Assembly: GCF_015234355.1 (NCBI RefSeq) | Contig: NZ_JADGMV010000010.1 | Coordinates: forward strand, 33,923 to 97,922 | Reading direction: 5' to 3' | Origin: Psychrobacter sp. NG25 | GTDB lineage: Bacteria > Pseudomonadota > Gammaproteobacteria > Pseudomonadales > Moraxellaceae | DNA length: 64,000 nucleotides | In this document: positions 47,767 to 58,580 of the stretch, one piece after another | How the letters are laid out: each line of letters begins with the position of its first letter | Position numbering within the stretch: the stretch's first letter is position 1 | The notes under the pieces: model-generated | Seen by the model: only the letters and a program-made list of their open reading frames with translations | Databases searched by the model: none | What the model was told of the DNA's origin: nothing | Translations under genes and position numbers: made by a program

Positions 47767-48777
47767 ATGAAGAATTTCGAGAAACATGTACAACAGAGCG
47801 CAAACAGCCATAGCAATACATTCAATGAACAAGCCTCTAATAGCAAAGCGTCTTATAAAAAGCCACGCACGCTCAAATTTACAGGTGCGGGGTTAACCGC
47901 AGTGCTAGCAATAGGTGGTATCACGCTAGCATCACAGAGTGCACAAGCTGTATCCCCGCTAGCTATCGTCAATGGCATTACATCGAGTGGTGGTGTTGGC
48001 GTTAGTAAAGACATCCTCTACGGTGATGAGCCTTCACAAGATTTAGATATTTATTACCCAAAGCCTTTAGCCAAAGCGATGAAAGCCCAGACTGCGATTA
48101 AGGATACTTATCCTATGGTCGTGTTTGTCTATGGTGGATCATGGGAAAACGGTACCAAAGAAGAATATGCTTTCGTGGGTAAGAGTCTGGCGCGAGCAGG
48201 CTACGTGACCGCAGTGATTAATTATCGGAAGGCGCCCGAACATCCATATCCTGACTATGTAGAAGACACGGCAAAAGCGATTGCATGGAGCTATAATAAT
48301 GCCAAAAGCTTGCATGCAGATCCTCAGCGCATGGCCGTTATGGGACAATCAGCTGGCGCGTTCAATGCAGTTGCCGCAGTCTCTAACGAAGATTTCTTAG
48401 CACCTTATGGCATCAAACCAAGTGATATCAAAGCAGTTGTTGGCATCGCAGGCCCCTATAGCTATGACTTTAGAAAGTTTGATAGTGCTACTGCTTTTCC
48501 TGCCGATGCGACTCCTGATCAAATAATGCCCGACAGACAGTTAAAAGGTGAGCAGCCACCTTATCTATTATTGACTGCTGAAAATGACAAGATTGTCTAT
48601 GATACCAATACCATTAATATGACCAAAGCACTTAAAGATTATGGCGCAAGGGTTGAGAACGGTGTTATCGAAGGCGCAAGCCATGCCACTAGTATCGGTG
48701 CGATGGCGCCACCACTGCGTTGGTTAAACGATGTGCGAGCGCAAGTACTGACATATCTGGATAAAAAGCTGAAGTAG
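47767..48777 (+). CDS. exported alpha/beta hydrolase (carboxylesterase-like)
   Basis: A 336-residue alpha/beta hydrolase. About 40 polar residues precede a hydrophobic stretch ending SAQAV, which may be a signal or anchor. The oxyanion region is VFVYGGSWENG, and the nucleophile elbow is MGQSAGAFNAV. The acid lies in LLTAENDKIV, and the His in GASHATSI. It resembles carboxylesterase and BD-FAE-like hydrolases. Substrate is unknown. It lies downstream of the DolP-like gene by 269 bases. Confidence 0.84.
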   Translation: MKNFEKHVQQSANSHSNTFNEQASNSKASYKKPRTLKFTGAGLTAVLAIGGITLASQSAQAVSPLAIVNGITSSGGVGVSKDILYGDEPSQDLDIYYPKPLAKAMKAQTAIKDTYPMVVFVYGGSWENGTKEEYAFVGKSLARAGYVTAVINYRKAPEHPYPDYVEDTAKAIAWSYNNAKSLHADPQRMAVMGQSAGAFNAVAAVSNEDFLAPYGIKPSDIKAVVGIAGPYSYDFRKFDSATAFPADATPDQIMPDRQLKGEQPPYLLLTAENDKIVYDTNTINMTKALKDYGARVENGVIEGASHATSIGAMAPPLRWLNDVRAQVLTYLDKKLK

Positions 48778-48946
48778 TTTTAAGTACTGATTACTTAAAC
48801 ACTTACTGCTTTTATTGTTCAGCAGGTATTGTATATATAGCTCAGGTTTTCTTATACACAGACAGTGCTGTAAGATGTTCAAACTCTTGTTATAATACCT
48901 GCATTCAAAATAAAACCCTTTTTTACCGCTATTAACAGGATATTCT

Positions 48947-49198
48947 ATGAGCATGAATGCTGACGATTTGATTGCCTTTTTACAAACACACTTTCCAGAC
49001 GCTTTTATTCAAGCTGCCAATCAAGGTAATAAGTTTGATGTACGTGTGGTTGATGCCTGTTTTGAGGGCAAGCGTGCCGTTCAACGTCAACAAGCGATTT
49101 ATGCATTGGTCAATGATAAGATTGCGAGTGGCGATATTCATGCGCTCAATATTCAAGCATTAACGCCTGCTGAATGGGATATCCAGTCAAAAGGCTAA
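48947..49198 (+). CDS. ibaG: BolA-family protein IbaG
   Basis: An 83-residue BolA-like protein. The conserved region includes NKFDVRVVDACFEGKRAVQ, where the conserved Cys and basic residues support partnering with a monothiol glutaredoxin to hold a [2Fe-2S] cluster. AGGAT is upstream of the ATG. Placement just before murA matches the ibaG-murA arrangement in other gammaproteobacteria. Confidence 0.9.
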   Translation: MSMNADDLIAFLQTHFPDAFIQAANQGNKFDVRVVDACFEGKRAVQRQQAIYALVNDKIASGDIHALNIQALTPAEWDIQSKG

Positions 49199-49289
49199 AC
49201 CGTTATATATATGATTGAACATTTTAAACTGACCGTTTAGGTGGTTGGTTATAAGTTCAGTTTTCACCATTTTTTACACTCATCGCTAG

Positions 49290-50570
<1,281 letters not shown>

Positions 50571-50654
50571 TATTAACTGTCTTATCTAGCACCAGTCCAT
50601 TCATTACGAATGTGATTGGTGTTAGCACGAAAAGCTTAGTAATATATAACTAAA

Positions 50655-50673
50655 AGCCCCTTTCAGTGGGGCT
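50655..50673. terminator. hairpin between murA and hisG
   Basis: Stem AGCCCC/GGGGCT with loop TTTCAGT. It has no T-tract on the plus strand, so it may be a weak attenuator. It sits just before the hisG start and could affect hisG expression. Confidence 0.4.
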
Positions 50674-50701
50674 GTCAACTGTACATGGATACGATGTCAT
50701 T

Positions 50702-51397
50702 ATGACTGAAGCAACCAAAGCCTTACCAATCAGCGGTGTATTAAACGAAGTAAACGATGAGTTTTCAGGCTTAACATTGGCATTATCAAAAGGCCGTATT
50801 CTAGAAGAAACCATGCCACTGCTACGCGCAGCTGGCGTTGAACTATTAGAAGACCCTGAAGCCTCACGCAAGCTTATTTTCCCAACCTCAAATCCCAATG
50901 TGCGTGTATTGATTTTACGTGCCAGCGATGTGCCGACCTATGTAGAACACGGTGCAGCTGATTTTGGTGTGGCAGGTAAAGACGTTTTGCTTGAGCATGG
51001 TGCCAATCATGTTTATGAGTTGTTGGATTTGCAAATTGCTCAATGTAAGCTGATGACTGCTGGCGTAAAAGACGCGCCACTGCCAAATCGCCGCCTACGT
51101 ATCGCCACCAAATACGTCAATGTGGCACGTGCCTACTTTGCCAGCCAAGGTCAGCAAGTAGATGTCATTAAGCTTTACGGCTCGATGGAGCTTGCCCCAT
51201 TGGTCGGTCTCGGCGATTTGATCGTGGATGTGGTCGATACTGGCAATACTTTACGTGCGAATGGGCTTGAAGCTCGTGATCACATTTGTGATGTTTCATC
51301 TCGTCTGATCGTCAATCAAGTCAGCTATAAGCGTAAATTTGCGCTACTTGAGCCGATTTTAGATAGCTTTAAAAACAGTATTGCTAGTGCATCGTAA
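50702..51397 (+). CDS. hisG: ATP phosphoribosyltransferase, short-form HisG
   Basis: HisG catalyses the first step of histidine synthesis, joining PRPP and ATP. The 231-residue product contains [38 protein letters not shown], and [20 protein letters not shown]. It is the short form without the C-terminal regulatory domain. Such enzymes normally work with HisZ, which is not seen in this window. ATG 50702 lacks a Shine-Dalgarno sequence. murA-hisG-hisD-hisC is the same order as in pseudomonads. Confidence 0.94.
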   Translation: MTEATKALPISGVLNEVNDEFSGLTLALSKGRILEETMPLLRAAGVELLEDPEASRKLIFPTSNPNVRVLILRASDVPTYVEHGAADFGVAGKDVLLEHGANHVYELLDLQIAQCKLMTAGVKDAPLPNRRLRIATKYVNVARAYFASQGQQVDVIKLYGSMELAPLVGLGDLIVDVVDTGNTLRANGLEARDHICDVSSRLIVNQVSYKRKFALLEPILDSFKNSIASAS

Positions 51398-51443
51398 GCC
51401 ACTGGCAATCATTGGTAATATAAAGCATGGTTATGCAAATTTT

Positions 51444-51495
51444 TAAACCAGTTTAGTGCTCTATGATAGATATAGCGTGCTAAACTGGTTTTTTC
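51444..51495 (+). terminator. terminator between hisG and hisD
   Basis: Perfect 12-base stem AAACCAGTTTAG/CTAAACTGGTTT with a 23-base loop, followed by a T-tract. It separates hisG from hisD transcription. Confidence 0.86.
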
Positions 51496-51503
51496 ATCTT
51501 TGC

Positions 51504-51531
51504 TTGTCAGAGAATAAAAGCCCAGTATAAT
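51504..51531 (+). promoter_or_regulatory. hisD promoter candidate
   Basis: -35 TTGTCA (51504-51509) and -10 TATAAT (51526-51531) with a 16-base spacer lie just after the terminator and about 83 bases before hisD. Confidence 0.65.
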
Positions 51532-51613
51532 CTGATGTATAAGGCATCAAATTATTGTTAATATTCAATACACGCTACCATTATATTATTCATTTCAGCT
51601 ATAGGATTAGGTC

Positions 51614-52909
51614 ATGCGCCAACTAAGTACTCAAGATGCCGATTTTGACAGTCAATTAACAGAGCTGCTTGCTTTTGAAACCGTTAATGATGCCGACTTG
51701 CTGAAGACCGTTGATGACATCATCGCGCAAGTACGCCATGAGGGCGATAGTGTGGTGCTAGCATTGACTCAGCAATTTGATCAGCATCCAGCGACGACGA
51801 TGCAAGAGCTAGAGCTATCCAAAGAATCACTTGCTGAGGCATTTGCCAATCTTGATGAGACCGTCAAGACGGCATTGACGACAGCGGCAACACGGGTACA
51901 GACATTTCATGAGCGCCAAGTACAAGAGACATGGCAATATGAAGATGAGCTAGGCAATCGTCTCGGTCAAAAAGTCACACCGCTTGATCGTGTAGGTATT
52001 TATGTCCCTGGTGGTCTGGCCTCTTATCCATCGTCAGTATTGATGAACGCCATTCCCGCTAAAGTAGCAGGCGTTGCCGAAGTCATTATGGTTGTGCCAG
52101 CACCCAAAGGTGTACTAAACCCATTGGTATTAGCAGCAGCGCATTTGGCACAGGTTGATCGTGTCTTTACTATTGGTGGTGCACAAGCTGTGGCCGCATT
52201 GGCTTACGGCACCGCAACGATTCCAGCAGTGGATAAAATCACAGGACCGGGCAACAAGTATGTGGCAGCTGCCAAACGTGCAGTATTCGGTCAAGTCGGC
52301 ATCGATATGATTGCTGGCCCCTCTGAAGTATTGGTTTACGCAGAGGGTGAAGCGCAAGATCGTGCAGATTGGTTGGCGATGGATTTATTGTCACAAGCTG
52401 AGCATGACCGTATTGCCCAAGCTATTTTTGTGACGACCAGTGAGCAGCAGTTAGCTGAGGTCGCTGATGAGATCGAAAAAGCATTGGCAGAATTGCCAAA
52501 AGCTGACATCGCTCGTGATTCATTGCAAAACCGTGGCGCACTTATTCTAGTCAAAGACCGTCAAGAGGGCATTGCAGTGATCAATCGCGTGGCACCTGAG
52601 CATTTAGAGTTGTCAGTAGACAATCCTGATGAGCTGCTCAATGACATTCGTCACGCTGGCGCTATCTTTATGGGTCGTCACACGCCTGAGGCGATTGGTG
52701 ACTACTGTGCAGGTCCTAACCATGTGTTACCAACTTCAGGCACGGCGCGTTTTTCTTCACCACTAGGTGTCTATGACTTCCAAAAGAAATCATCTATTAT
52801 TTATTGTAGTGAAGCGGGTAGTAAGCCGTTGGCGGAAACAGCAGATATTTTAGCGCAGCGTGAGGACTTAGATGCCCATGCGCGCTCAGCTCGTTATCGT
52901 TATCAGTAA
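51614..52909 (+). CDS. hisD: histidinol dehydrogenase
   Basis: HisD carries out the two final oxidations of histidine biosynthesis with NAD and zinc. The 431-residue protein has VGIYVPGGLASYPSSVLMN and FTIGGAQAVAALAYGT. It also has KITGPGNKYVAAAKR, MIAGPSEVLVYAE, and the C-terminal catalytic RVAPEHLELS. It is full length. Transcription probably starts at its own promoter, because a strong terminator lies between hisG and hisD. hisC follows 86 bases later without a visible terminator. Confidence 0.97.
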   Translation: MRQLSTQDADFDSQLTELLAFETVNDADLLKTVDDIIAQVRHEGDSVVLALTQQFDQHPATTMQELELSKESLAEAFANLDETVKTALTTAATRVQTFHERQVQETWQYEDELGNRLGQKVTPLDRVGIYVPGGLASYPSSVLMNAIPAKVAGVAEVIMVVPAPKGVLNPLVLAAAHLAQVDRVFTIGGAQAVAALAYGTATIPAVDKITGPGNKYVAAAKRAVFGQVGIDMIAGPSEVLVYAEGEAQDRADWLAMDLLSQAEHDRIAQAIFVTTSEQQLAEVADEIEKALAELPKADIARDSLQNRGALILVKDRQEGIAVINRVAPEHLELSVDNPDELLNDIRHAGAIFMGRHTPEAIGDYCAGPNHVLPTSGTARFSSPLGVYDFQKKSSIIYCSEAGSKPLAETADILAQREDLDAHARSARYRYQ

Positions 52910-52995
52910 TATATTTTGAATACTGTAAAATTTAATTTTGTCATTTATTCTGACATCTTTTTTAATAATTTTTGTGGCTAATAGTAGGATAACTT

Positions 52996-54108
52996 ATGAG
53001 TGAATTAAAGATAGACACGAGACTTTGGTCATCTAAAGCACGCAATTTGTCACCTTATACACCAGGTGAGCAGCCGCAACACGACAATTTATGCAAACTA
53101 AACACCAATGAAAACCCATTTCCACCTTCTCCAAAAGTAGGGGAAGCCATCGCTAAAGTGTTGGAACGTCAAGCAGATGATTTGCGCTTGTATCCAGCAC
53201 CTGAGTCTGATGAATTGCGTAGTGCATTGGCAGGGTTATATAACCTCGATGTCAATCAAGTATTCGTCGGTAATGGCTCAGATGAAGTATTGGCATTGGT
53301 GTTTGCCAGTTTTTTCCTAAAAGAGCGTCCTGTTTTAGCACCTGATATTAGTTATAGTTTCTATCCGGTATACGCGCATACCTTTGGTATCGAGCTGGTA
53401 CAAATCGCCTTAGATGCTGATTTTAGTATCAGCCCAGATGCGTATCGTCAGCCTTGTAGCGGTATCATTATCGCCAATCCTAATGCACCAACTGGACTGC
53501 TACTATCGCTTGCAGATATCAGTAAGTTGGCTAGTGAGCACTCTAATTCAGTGATTGTGATTGATGAAGCTTATATTGACTTTTCCCAGATAGAAACGGG
53601 TAGCTCAGATACTACCGTTTCAGCAATAAGTCTAATCAATGAGCATGATAATATTCTTGTGACGCAGACTTTTTCAAAGTCACGCTCGCTCGCTGGATTG
53701 CGTGTCGGTATGGCCTTTGGTAATGCTTCATTGATTGAAGCATTGACCCGTATGAAGAACAGCTTTAATAGCTATCCATTAGACAAGTTAGCGCAAGCGG
53801 GTGCGACGGCCAGTGTTTTAGATGTTGAATATTTTGAGAAAACACGTCAGCAAGTTATTGACCTGCGTAAGTCACTCACAGCAGATCTAATAGCCTTGGA
53901 TTATAAAGTGCTGCCGTCACATGCCAATTTTGTATTTGTGCGTCCAAAAGAGGGCAATGCGAGTGCTGTGGCCAGTGCGTTACGTGAGCAAGGCATTATC
54001 GTTCGTCATTTTGACAAACCGCGTATCAATGAGTATTTGCGTATTACGGTTGGTACTGCAGAGCAGAATGAGCGTTTGATAATGGCATTGCGAGCGATGA
54101 GTGCATAG
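52996..54108 (+). CDS. hisC: histidinol-phosphate aminotransferase
   Basis: HisC is a PLP enzyme that converts imidazole acetol phosphate and glutamate to histidinol phosphate. The 370-residue protein shows KLNTNENPFPPSPKV, VGNGSDEVL, VIDEAYIDFS, and the PLP lysine in TFSKSRSLAGLRVG. FVRPKEGNAS and YLRITVGT follow near the end. AGGAT precedes the ATG. Its TAG stop is directly followed by the ATG of an oxygenase gene, with no gap. Confidence 0.96.
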   Translation: MSELKIDTRLWSSKARNLSPYTPGEQPQHDNLCKLNTNENPFPPSPKVGEAIAKVLERQADDLRLYPAPESDELRSALAGLYNLDVNQVFVGNGSDEVLALVFASFFLKERPVLAPDISYSFYPVYAHTFGIELVQIALDADFSISPDAYRQPCSGIIIANPNAPTGLLLSLADISKLASEHSNSVIVIDEAYIDFSQIETGSSDTTVSAISLINEHDNILVTQTFSKSRSLAGLRVGMAFGNASLIEALTRMKNSFNSYPLDKLAQAGATASVLDVEYFEKTRQQVIDLRKSLTADLIALDYKVLPSHANFVFVRPKEGNASAVASALREQGIIVRHFDKPRINEYLRITVGTAEQNERLIMALRAMSA

Positions 54109-54714
54109 ATGAAAAATCTGAATGTGATTCGTAGTCGACCATTGATTTGTACCATTGATCACGTTTTCGATGAGCTAGAATGTGAAAAACTCATTAAAAA
54201 AAGTGAAGTTCAGCAGTATGAGCAAGCACAAATTACGGTCGGCAACGATCAGTTTCGAACAGATACGAGTGTCCGAAATAATGACCGTATCATATTTGAC
54301 GATACGGACTTAGCAAAAAGCCTCTTTGAGCAAGTGGCGTGTTATTTGCCAAAAACATGGGATGAAGGTTTATGGGAGTTGTCGGGGCTGAATGAGCGTT
54401 TTCGTTATTATCGTTATGGCGAAGGCCAAACGTTTAAACCACACTTTGATGGTGCTTATGAGCAAGGTAAGTTTCATAAAAGCTTCTTAACGCTATTGTT
54501 TTATTTGAATGACGACTTCGAAGGTGGCGAGACAAAATTTTATCAATGGCAAGGTGGTTGGTATAATAATGATACGCCTAACTATATTGTTACGCCGAAA
54601 AAAGGCCAAGCATTATTGTTTGCACATCTACAGCTTCATGAAGGTGCACCAGTGATATCAGGTGTTAAGTATGTACTACGAACGGATGTCATGTATCGGG
54701 CAATATGTCTTTAA
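54109..54714 (+). CDS. 2-oxoglutarate/Fe(II)-dependent oxygenase (prolyl 4-hydroxylase-like)
   Basis: A 201-residue protein with the double-stranded beta-helix iron site. H-x-D lies in FKPHFDGAYEQ, the distal His is in LQLHEGAPV, and the 2OG-binding residue is the Arg in KYVLRTDV. FRYYRYGEGQ and FLNDDFEGGET-like strands place it close to prolyl 4-hydroxylases. In bacteria such enzymes modify proteins (for example EF-Tu in some pseudomonads) or small molecules; its substrate is not known. The start codon abuts the hisC stop, so translation is probably coupled, although a histidine-pathway role is not established. Confidence 0.86.
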   Translation: MKNLNVIRSRPLICTIDHVFDELECEKLIKKSEVQQYEQAQITVGNDQFRTDTSVRNNDRIIFDDTDLAKSLFEQVACYLPKTWDEGLWELSGLNERFRYYRYGEGQTFKPHFDGAYEQGKFHKSFLTLLFYLNDDFEGGETKFYQWQGGWYNNDTPNYIVTPKKGQALLFAHLQLHEGAPVISGVKYVLRTDVMYRAICL

Positions 54715-54802
54715 TAAATGCCTTGAGAATATTGCATGCGCATACTGAAGATGCTGCGAATTAACGAATCTTCGCTGTTGTATTGATATTGACTAATAAA
54801 AG

Positions 54803-54842
54803 TAAAGCCTGCCAACATTGTGTTGAGCAGGCTTTATTTTTT
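54803..54842. terminator. bidirectional terminator after the oxygenase gene
   Basis: Stem AAAGCCTGC-CAAC/GTTG-GCAGGCTTT with flanking A and T runs, between convergent genes. Confidence 0.9.
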
Positions 54843-54862
54843 TTACTTCTTAAAACAATATC

Positions 54863-54970
54863 TATAGTCAAAGAAGTCTAAAATGGATACAAGGCAGCCG
54901 ACCGAAGATTGTACTAGTAGTACATTTAGGGAGGGTAACGCTGTAGCCGTTTAGTAGTTCTCTGACTATA
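54863..54970 (+). repeat. 108-bp interspersed element with terminal inverted repeats
   Basis: It begins TATAGTCAAAGA and ends TCTCTGACTATA, complementary at 11 of 12 positions. Internal motifs CAAGGCAGCCGA and GGGTAACGCTGTAGC match the copy at 35212-35318. Confidence 0.84.
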
Positions 54971-54973
54971 ATC

Positions 54974-56692
54974 CTATTTGCTCAGATTCTTTTGGGCGAG
55001 TACCGACAATAGATTGCCTACTTTATCCAAACATTCTTGGTATTCAGCATCGCAATCAGACGCAACTGTAATACCACCTCCAGCCCATAAGCTGATATAT
55101 TTTTCTCTATTCAAATCATTATTTGATGAAGCGCTAGCCTGTAGCGTACGAATCAGCACATTCCATTGACCACTACCATCAAAATTCATATAACCCATAG
55201 TGCCGCAATAGGCACCACGTGCTGCTGTTTCTAGTTCGGATATAATCTCAACAGCACGTTTTTTTGGTGTACCAGTGATGGAGCCTGCGGGCAAACTGCC
55301 AAACAATACTGCCAACGGATGGGTGTCTTCTTTGAGCTCAGCAGTGATGGTGCTGACCATGTGATGCACGTTACTAAAGCTTTCTATTGCAAATAGCTGT
55401 GGTACTTTTACGCTGCCAGTTTTGGCATATTTGCCTAAATCATTACGCAATAAATCGACAATCATCACATTTTCAGCACGATCTTTTTCACTATCACTTA
55501 GTTGGTTTTTATAGAAGTTATCTTGTTCACTCGTTGCACCACGCGGCATCGTACCTTTAATAGGTTTAGTAATGATGTGATGTTTGCCAGTGTTGGTATC
55601 TTTTTTGAAGGTAAAAAACAACTCAGGTGAGCAGCTTAATAATTCAAACGGATTCGTAGGTATATTAGGAGCGTTTGTACTGTCATGCATGCCACGAACC
55701 GACAGGTATCCTGCAAAGGGCGCCTGCGTATTAAGATATAGCGTAGGTAAATAATCAATTAGATTAGATGTCGATTGGATATTGCTTGTTTTATGAGAGA
55801 GCTGACCACGCCATTCTTGCGTGAGATTGATTTGATAGCAGTCGCCTTGTTGTAAGTAGTCTTGAGTACGGTCAAATGCTTGTTGATAATCATGTTTGTG
55901 CCATCTTGCTTGCAATATTAAAGGAGCAGGTTCTAATGACTCAGGGTACTCTTGACTCAGGCATGTATCAGACAATATTTTATCTAGTCTGTCTAGATAT
56001 GAGATAAGCGCTATGACAGCTTTGTCATTACACTCATCATCAACGGTTTTATCTGAGCGGTTAGCCGTTGTGTTGACGGTTAACTGCCAACCAGTTTTGT
56101 TGGTTGCTTTAGGTGACAGGTAAATATCGTAATGACCCAATACCGCACAAGGTTGTGCTGCCAGTTCAATATTGGCAGCTGGACTTAGCTCATGAGCCGC
56201 AATGTCATAGCCGATAAAACCTATTAGGCCATGATGATAATTGGGATTTTCAGTGATATCAGTTGTCGATGTTCCGTCATAATCATTAGTCTCATAAGCT
56301 TTACTATAAGTCGTTAAGCTATTTTGCCATTCCACATAGCTCATATAGGCCTTCGTAATGACATTACTATTATCAGCATTGTTAGTCGTTTCAATATCAC
56401 GGCCATGTCGAATAACTTTATAAGTAGCCAATGGCGTATCAGGTAATTGATTATTAGCAGTATTAAAATAGACAGACCAGCTCACCTTAGGAAGTAAGCC
56501 GATTACGGGCCGTCCATCGTTATTCAGCCAAACCAGCTGCCAATTTGCTTTAGCATCTTGTGCTAGCAGATAGCGCTGTAAATGTGGCATTAATTCTGCA
56601 GCAGGCAGCTCACCAAAACGCCAGCTAGGATTAGTAGCTGGCGATAGGGCAGAATCTGTCTGCTCAGTAGTCTTATGGTTTTTTGCGTGCAT
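54974..56692 (-). CDS. pabB: aminodeoxychorismate synthase component I
   Basis: PabB converts chorismate, with ammonia from PabA, to aminodeoxychorismate in the folate pathway. The C-terminal chorismate-binding domain has KPIKGTMPRG, where PIKGT (not PIAGT) marks PabB over TrpE. It also has DRAENVMIVDLLRNDLGKYA, AGSITGTPKKRA and RGAYCGTMGY. At 572 residues it is longer than typical PabB (about 450). The extra length is mostly low-complexity polar insertions in the N-terminal half. It follows fabB by only three bases. Confidence 0.93.
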   Translation of the reverse strand: MHAKNHKTTEQTDSALSPATNPSWRFGELPAAELMPHLQRYLLAQDAKANWQLVWLNNDGRPVIGLLPKVSWSVYFNTANNQLPDTPLATYKVIRHGRDIETTNNADNSNVITKAYMSYVEWQNSLTTYSKAYETNDYDGTSTTDITENPNYHHGLIGFIGYDIAAHELSPAANIELAAQPCAVLGHYDIYLSPKATNKTGWQLTVNTTANRSDKTVDDECNDKAVIALISYLDRLDKILSDTCLSQEYPESLEPAPLILQARWHKHDYQQAFDRTQDYLQQGDCYQINLTQEWRGQLSHKTSNIQSTSNLIDYLPTLYLNTQAPFAGYLSVRGMHDSTNAPNIPTNPFELLSCSPELFFTFKKDTNTGKHHIITKPIKGTMPRGATSEQDNFYKNQLSDSEKDRAENVMIVDLLRNDLGKYAKTGSVKVPQLFAIESFSNVHHMVSTITAELKEDTHPLAVLFGSLPAGSITGTPKKRAVEIISELETAARGAYCGTMGYMNFDGSGQWNVLIRTLQASASSNNDLNREKYISLWAGGGITVASDCDAEYQECLDKVGNLLSVLAQKNLSK

Positions 56693-56695
56693 CGG

Positions 56696-57931
56696 TTACG
56701 CGTCGAACTTTTTGATGATTAGCGTTGCGTTCGTACCACCAAAGCCAAAGCTGTTACTCATGAGTGTCTCAAGCTCGGTTTCACGCATTTGGGCGACGAT
56801 ATCAAAGCCTTCAGCAGCAGGGTCCAATTCTTCGATATTGATACTTGGTGCGATAAAGCCTTCTTGTAGCATTAATAAGCAGTAGATTAACTCTTGTGCG
56901 CCAACTGCACCTAAACTATGACCAGTCATAGATTTGGTTGAGCTGATAGCAGGGACTTTACTGACATCACCACCAAACACTTTAGCAATTGCTTTAAGCT
57001 CAGTGATGTCACCTAGCGGTGTGCTGGTACCGTGAGTGTTAATATAATCAACGCTCTCCAAACCAGCTTCGGCTAATGCTTGCTGCATGCAACGTACAGC
57101 GCCTTCACCGCTTGGCGCAACCATTTCAGCACCATCAGAACTGGCACCATAACCAACGATTTCAGCTAAAATATTGGCACCGCGCGCTTGTGCATGCTCT
57201 AAACTTTCTACGACTACCATCGCGCCACCCGCTGCAATCACAAAACCATCACGGTCTTTGTCATACGCGCGCGAGGATTGTTTAGGCGTGTCATTATATT
57301 GAGTACTCATCGCACCCATTGCATCAAACATGCATGATTGAGTCCAATGCTCAGCTTCACTACCACCTGCTAGGACGACATCGGCTTTACCTAGTTGAAT
57401 AAGCTCGGCAGCATGCCCGATACAATGCGTTGAAGTCGCACAAGCAGAGGAGATAGAGTAGGAGATACCGTGAATTTTTAGACCTGTTGCGAGCGCGGCT
57501 GATACTGAGCTGCCCATAGTCTTAGGTACTGCCATTGCGCCGACACCGCGTAGACCTTTCTCACGCATGGCGTCGACAGCAGCGACTACATTTTCTGTTG
57601 AAGCGCCGCCAGAGCTGGCAACCACACCGACACGTGGGTTTTGGCTAATCACATCAAGCGACAATCCAGATTGTTTGATGGCATCCAACGCACTAACATA
57701 AGCATAGAGACTGGCATCACTAAAAAACCTTTTAAGCTTACGGTCGATAGCAGACGTGTCTAGTACTGATTTATCAATACTACCACTTACCTGTGACTTA
57801 AACTGATGCTCAGCATAAGAGTCATTGAACGTAATACCAGACTGTCCTTGCTTAAGAGCAGCGGTAACAGTGGCTAAATCATGTCCGATACAAGAGACAA
57901 TCCCTGCTCCAGTGATAACAACGCGGCGCAT
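56696..57931 (-). CDS. fabB: 3-oxoacyl-[acyl-carrier-protein] synthase I (FabB-like)
   Basis: A 411-residue beta-ketoacyl-ACP synthase that elongates fatty acyl chains in the cytoplasm and is needed for unsaturated fatty acid synthesis. The catalytic Cys lies in [12 protein letters not shown], the two His are in [11 protein letters not shown] and MTGHSLGA, and the Lys is in [10 protein letters not shown]. Overall sequence and SGSIDKS/FDIVAQM features favour FabB over FabF. AAGGAA precedes the ATG. Its fabA partner is not in the window. A FabR-like palindrome lies 265 bases upstream. Confidence 0.92.
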   Translation of the reverse strand: MRRVVITGAGIVSCIGHDLATVTAALKQGQSGITFNDSYAEHQFKSQVSGSIDKSVLDTSAIDRKLKRFFSDASLYAYVSALDAIKQSGLSLDVISQNPRVGVVASSGGASTENVVAAVDAMREKGLRGVGAMAVPKTMGSSVSAALATGLKIHGISYSISSACATSTHCIGHAAELIQLGKADVVLAGGSEAEHWTQSCMFDAMGAMSTQYNDTPKQSSRAYDKDRDGFVIAAGGAMVVVESLEHAQARGANILAEIVGYGASSDGAEMVAPSGEGAVRCMQQALAEAGLESVDYINTHGTSTPLGDITELKAIAKVFGGDVSKVPAISSTKSMTGHSLGAVGAQELIYCLLMLQEGFIAPSINIEELDPAAEGFDIVAQMRETELETLMSNSFGFGGTNATLIIKKFDA

Positions 57932-58580
57932 ATTCTATTCCTTATAAATAACGATTTTTTGATAATTACTTAATAGATAACTACTGGATAATCGTTTTTA
58001 ATATCTACTTCTATTATTTGATCTCAAACGTACCACTCTCTCATAACTACAATGTGTCAAAACAGTGTGTTAAAGAAAGAGCATTTTTGAATATCAAATG
58101 CTTCTGTTGCAGCTATAATTGCTGTCATAATTAAACGATGTATGGTCTACATATATTGTCTAGTTGTACTGTTTATAAGATGTTTTATAAATTCGAGTAC
58201 AACTGTACTGTGAATTATGGCACATGATAACGTATCAAGCGTCCAAAATCTTTGTACAAGTGCAAAATAATGACAAAATAGCGTTTAAGGTTAAAGGTTA
58301 TTTAAAAACTAAATCCATAAAAGGTGATATGAATAGGGCAGTCACCGATACATCTACCAACGACATGTCATGCTGTGCTTAAATTCAACCGAAAAATAAA
58401 CTTTAACATAGCATCAATTATCGATTAAGTTATACTTTTAGATACAAAGTTTGTTATGGCGATAACATTGTTCGCACTGACACTGAATATAGACATTCGC
58501 TAAGATAGCGTATCGATTATAAGCAAAAATCTATTATTATAAAATCAATCAAACTAATTAATCATATAAAGGACATCACG
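57932..58580. other. 649-bp divergent intergenic region between fabB and the EcsC gene
   Basis: No gene is supported. It contains the palindrome at 58196-58209 and AT-rich stretches with possible -10 elements, and must hold promoters for both divergent genes. Confidence 0.45.
58196..58209. promoter_or_regulatory. FabR/DesT-like operator candidate upstream of fabB
   Basis: A perfect 6-2-6 palindrome, AGTACA-AC-TGTACT. Its TACA-N2-TGT core resembles FabR-type operators of fatty acid biosynthesis genes. It lies 265 bases from fabB, farther than usual. Confidence 0.42.
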
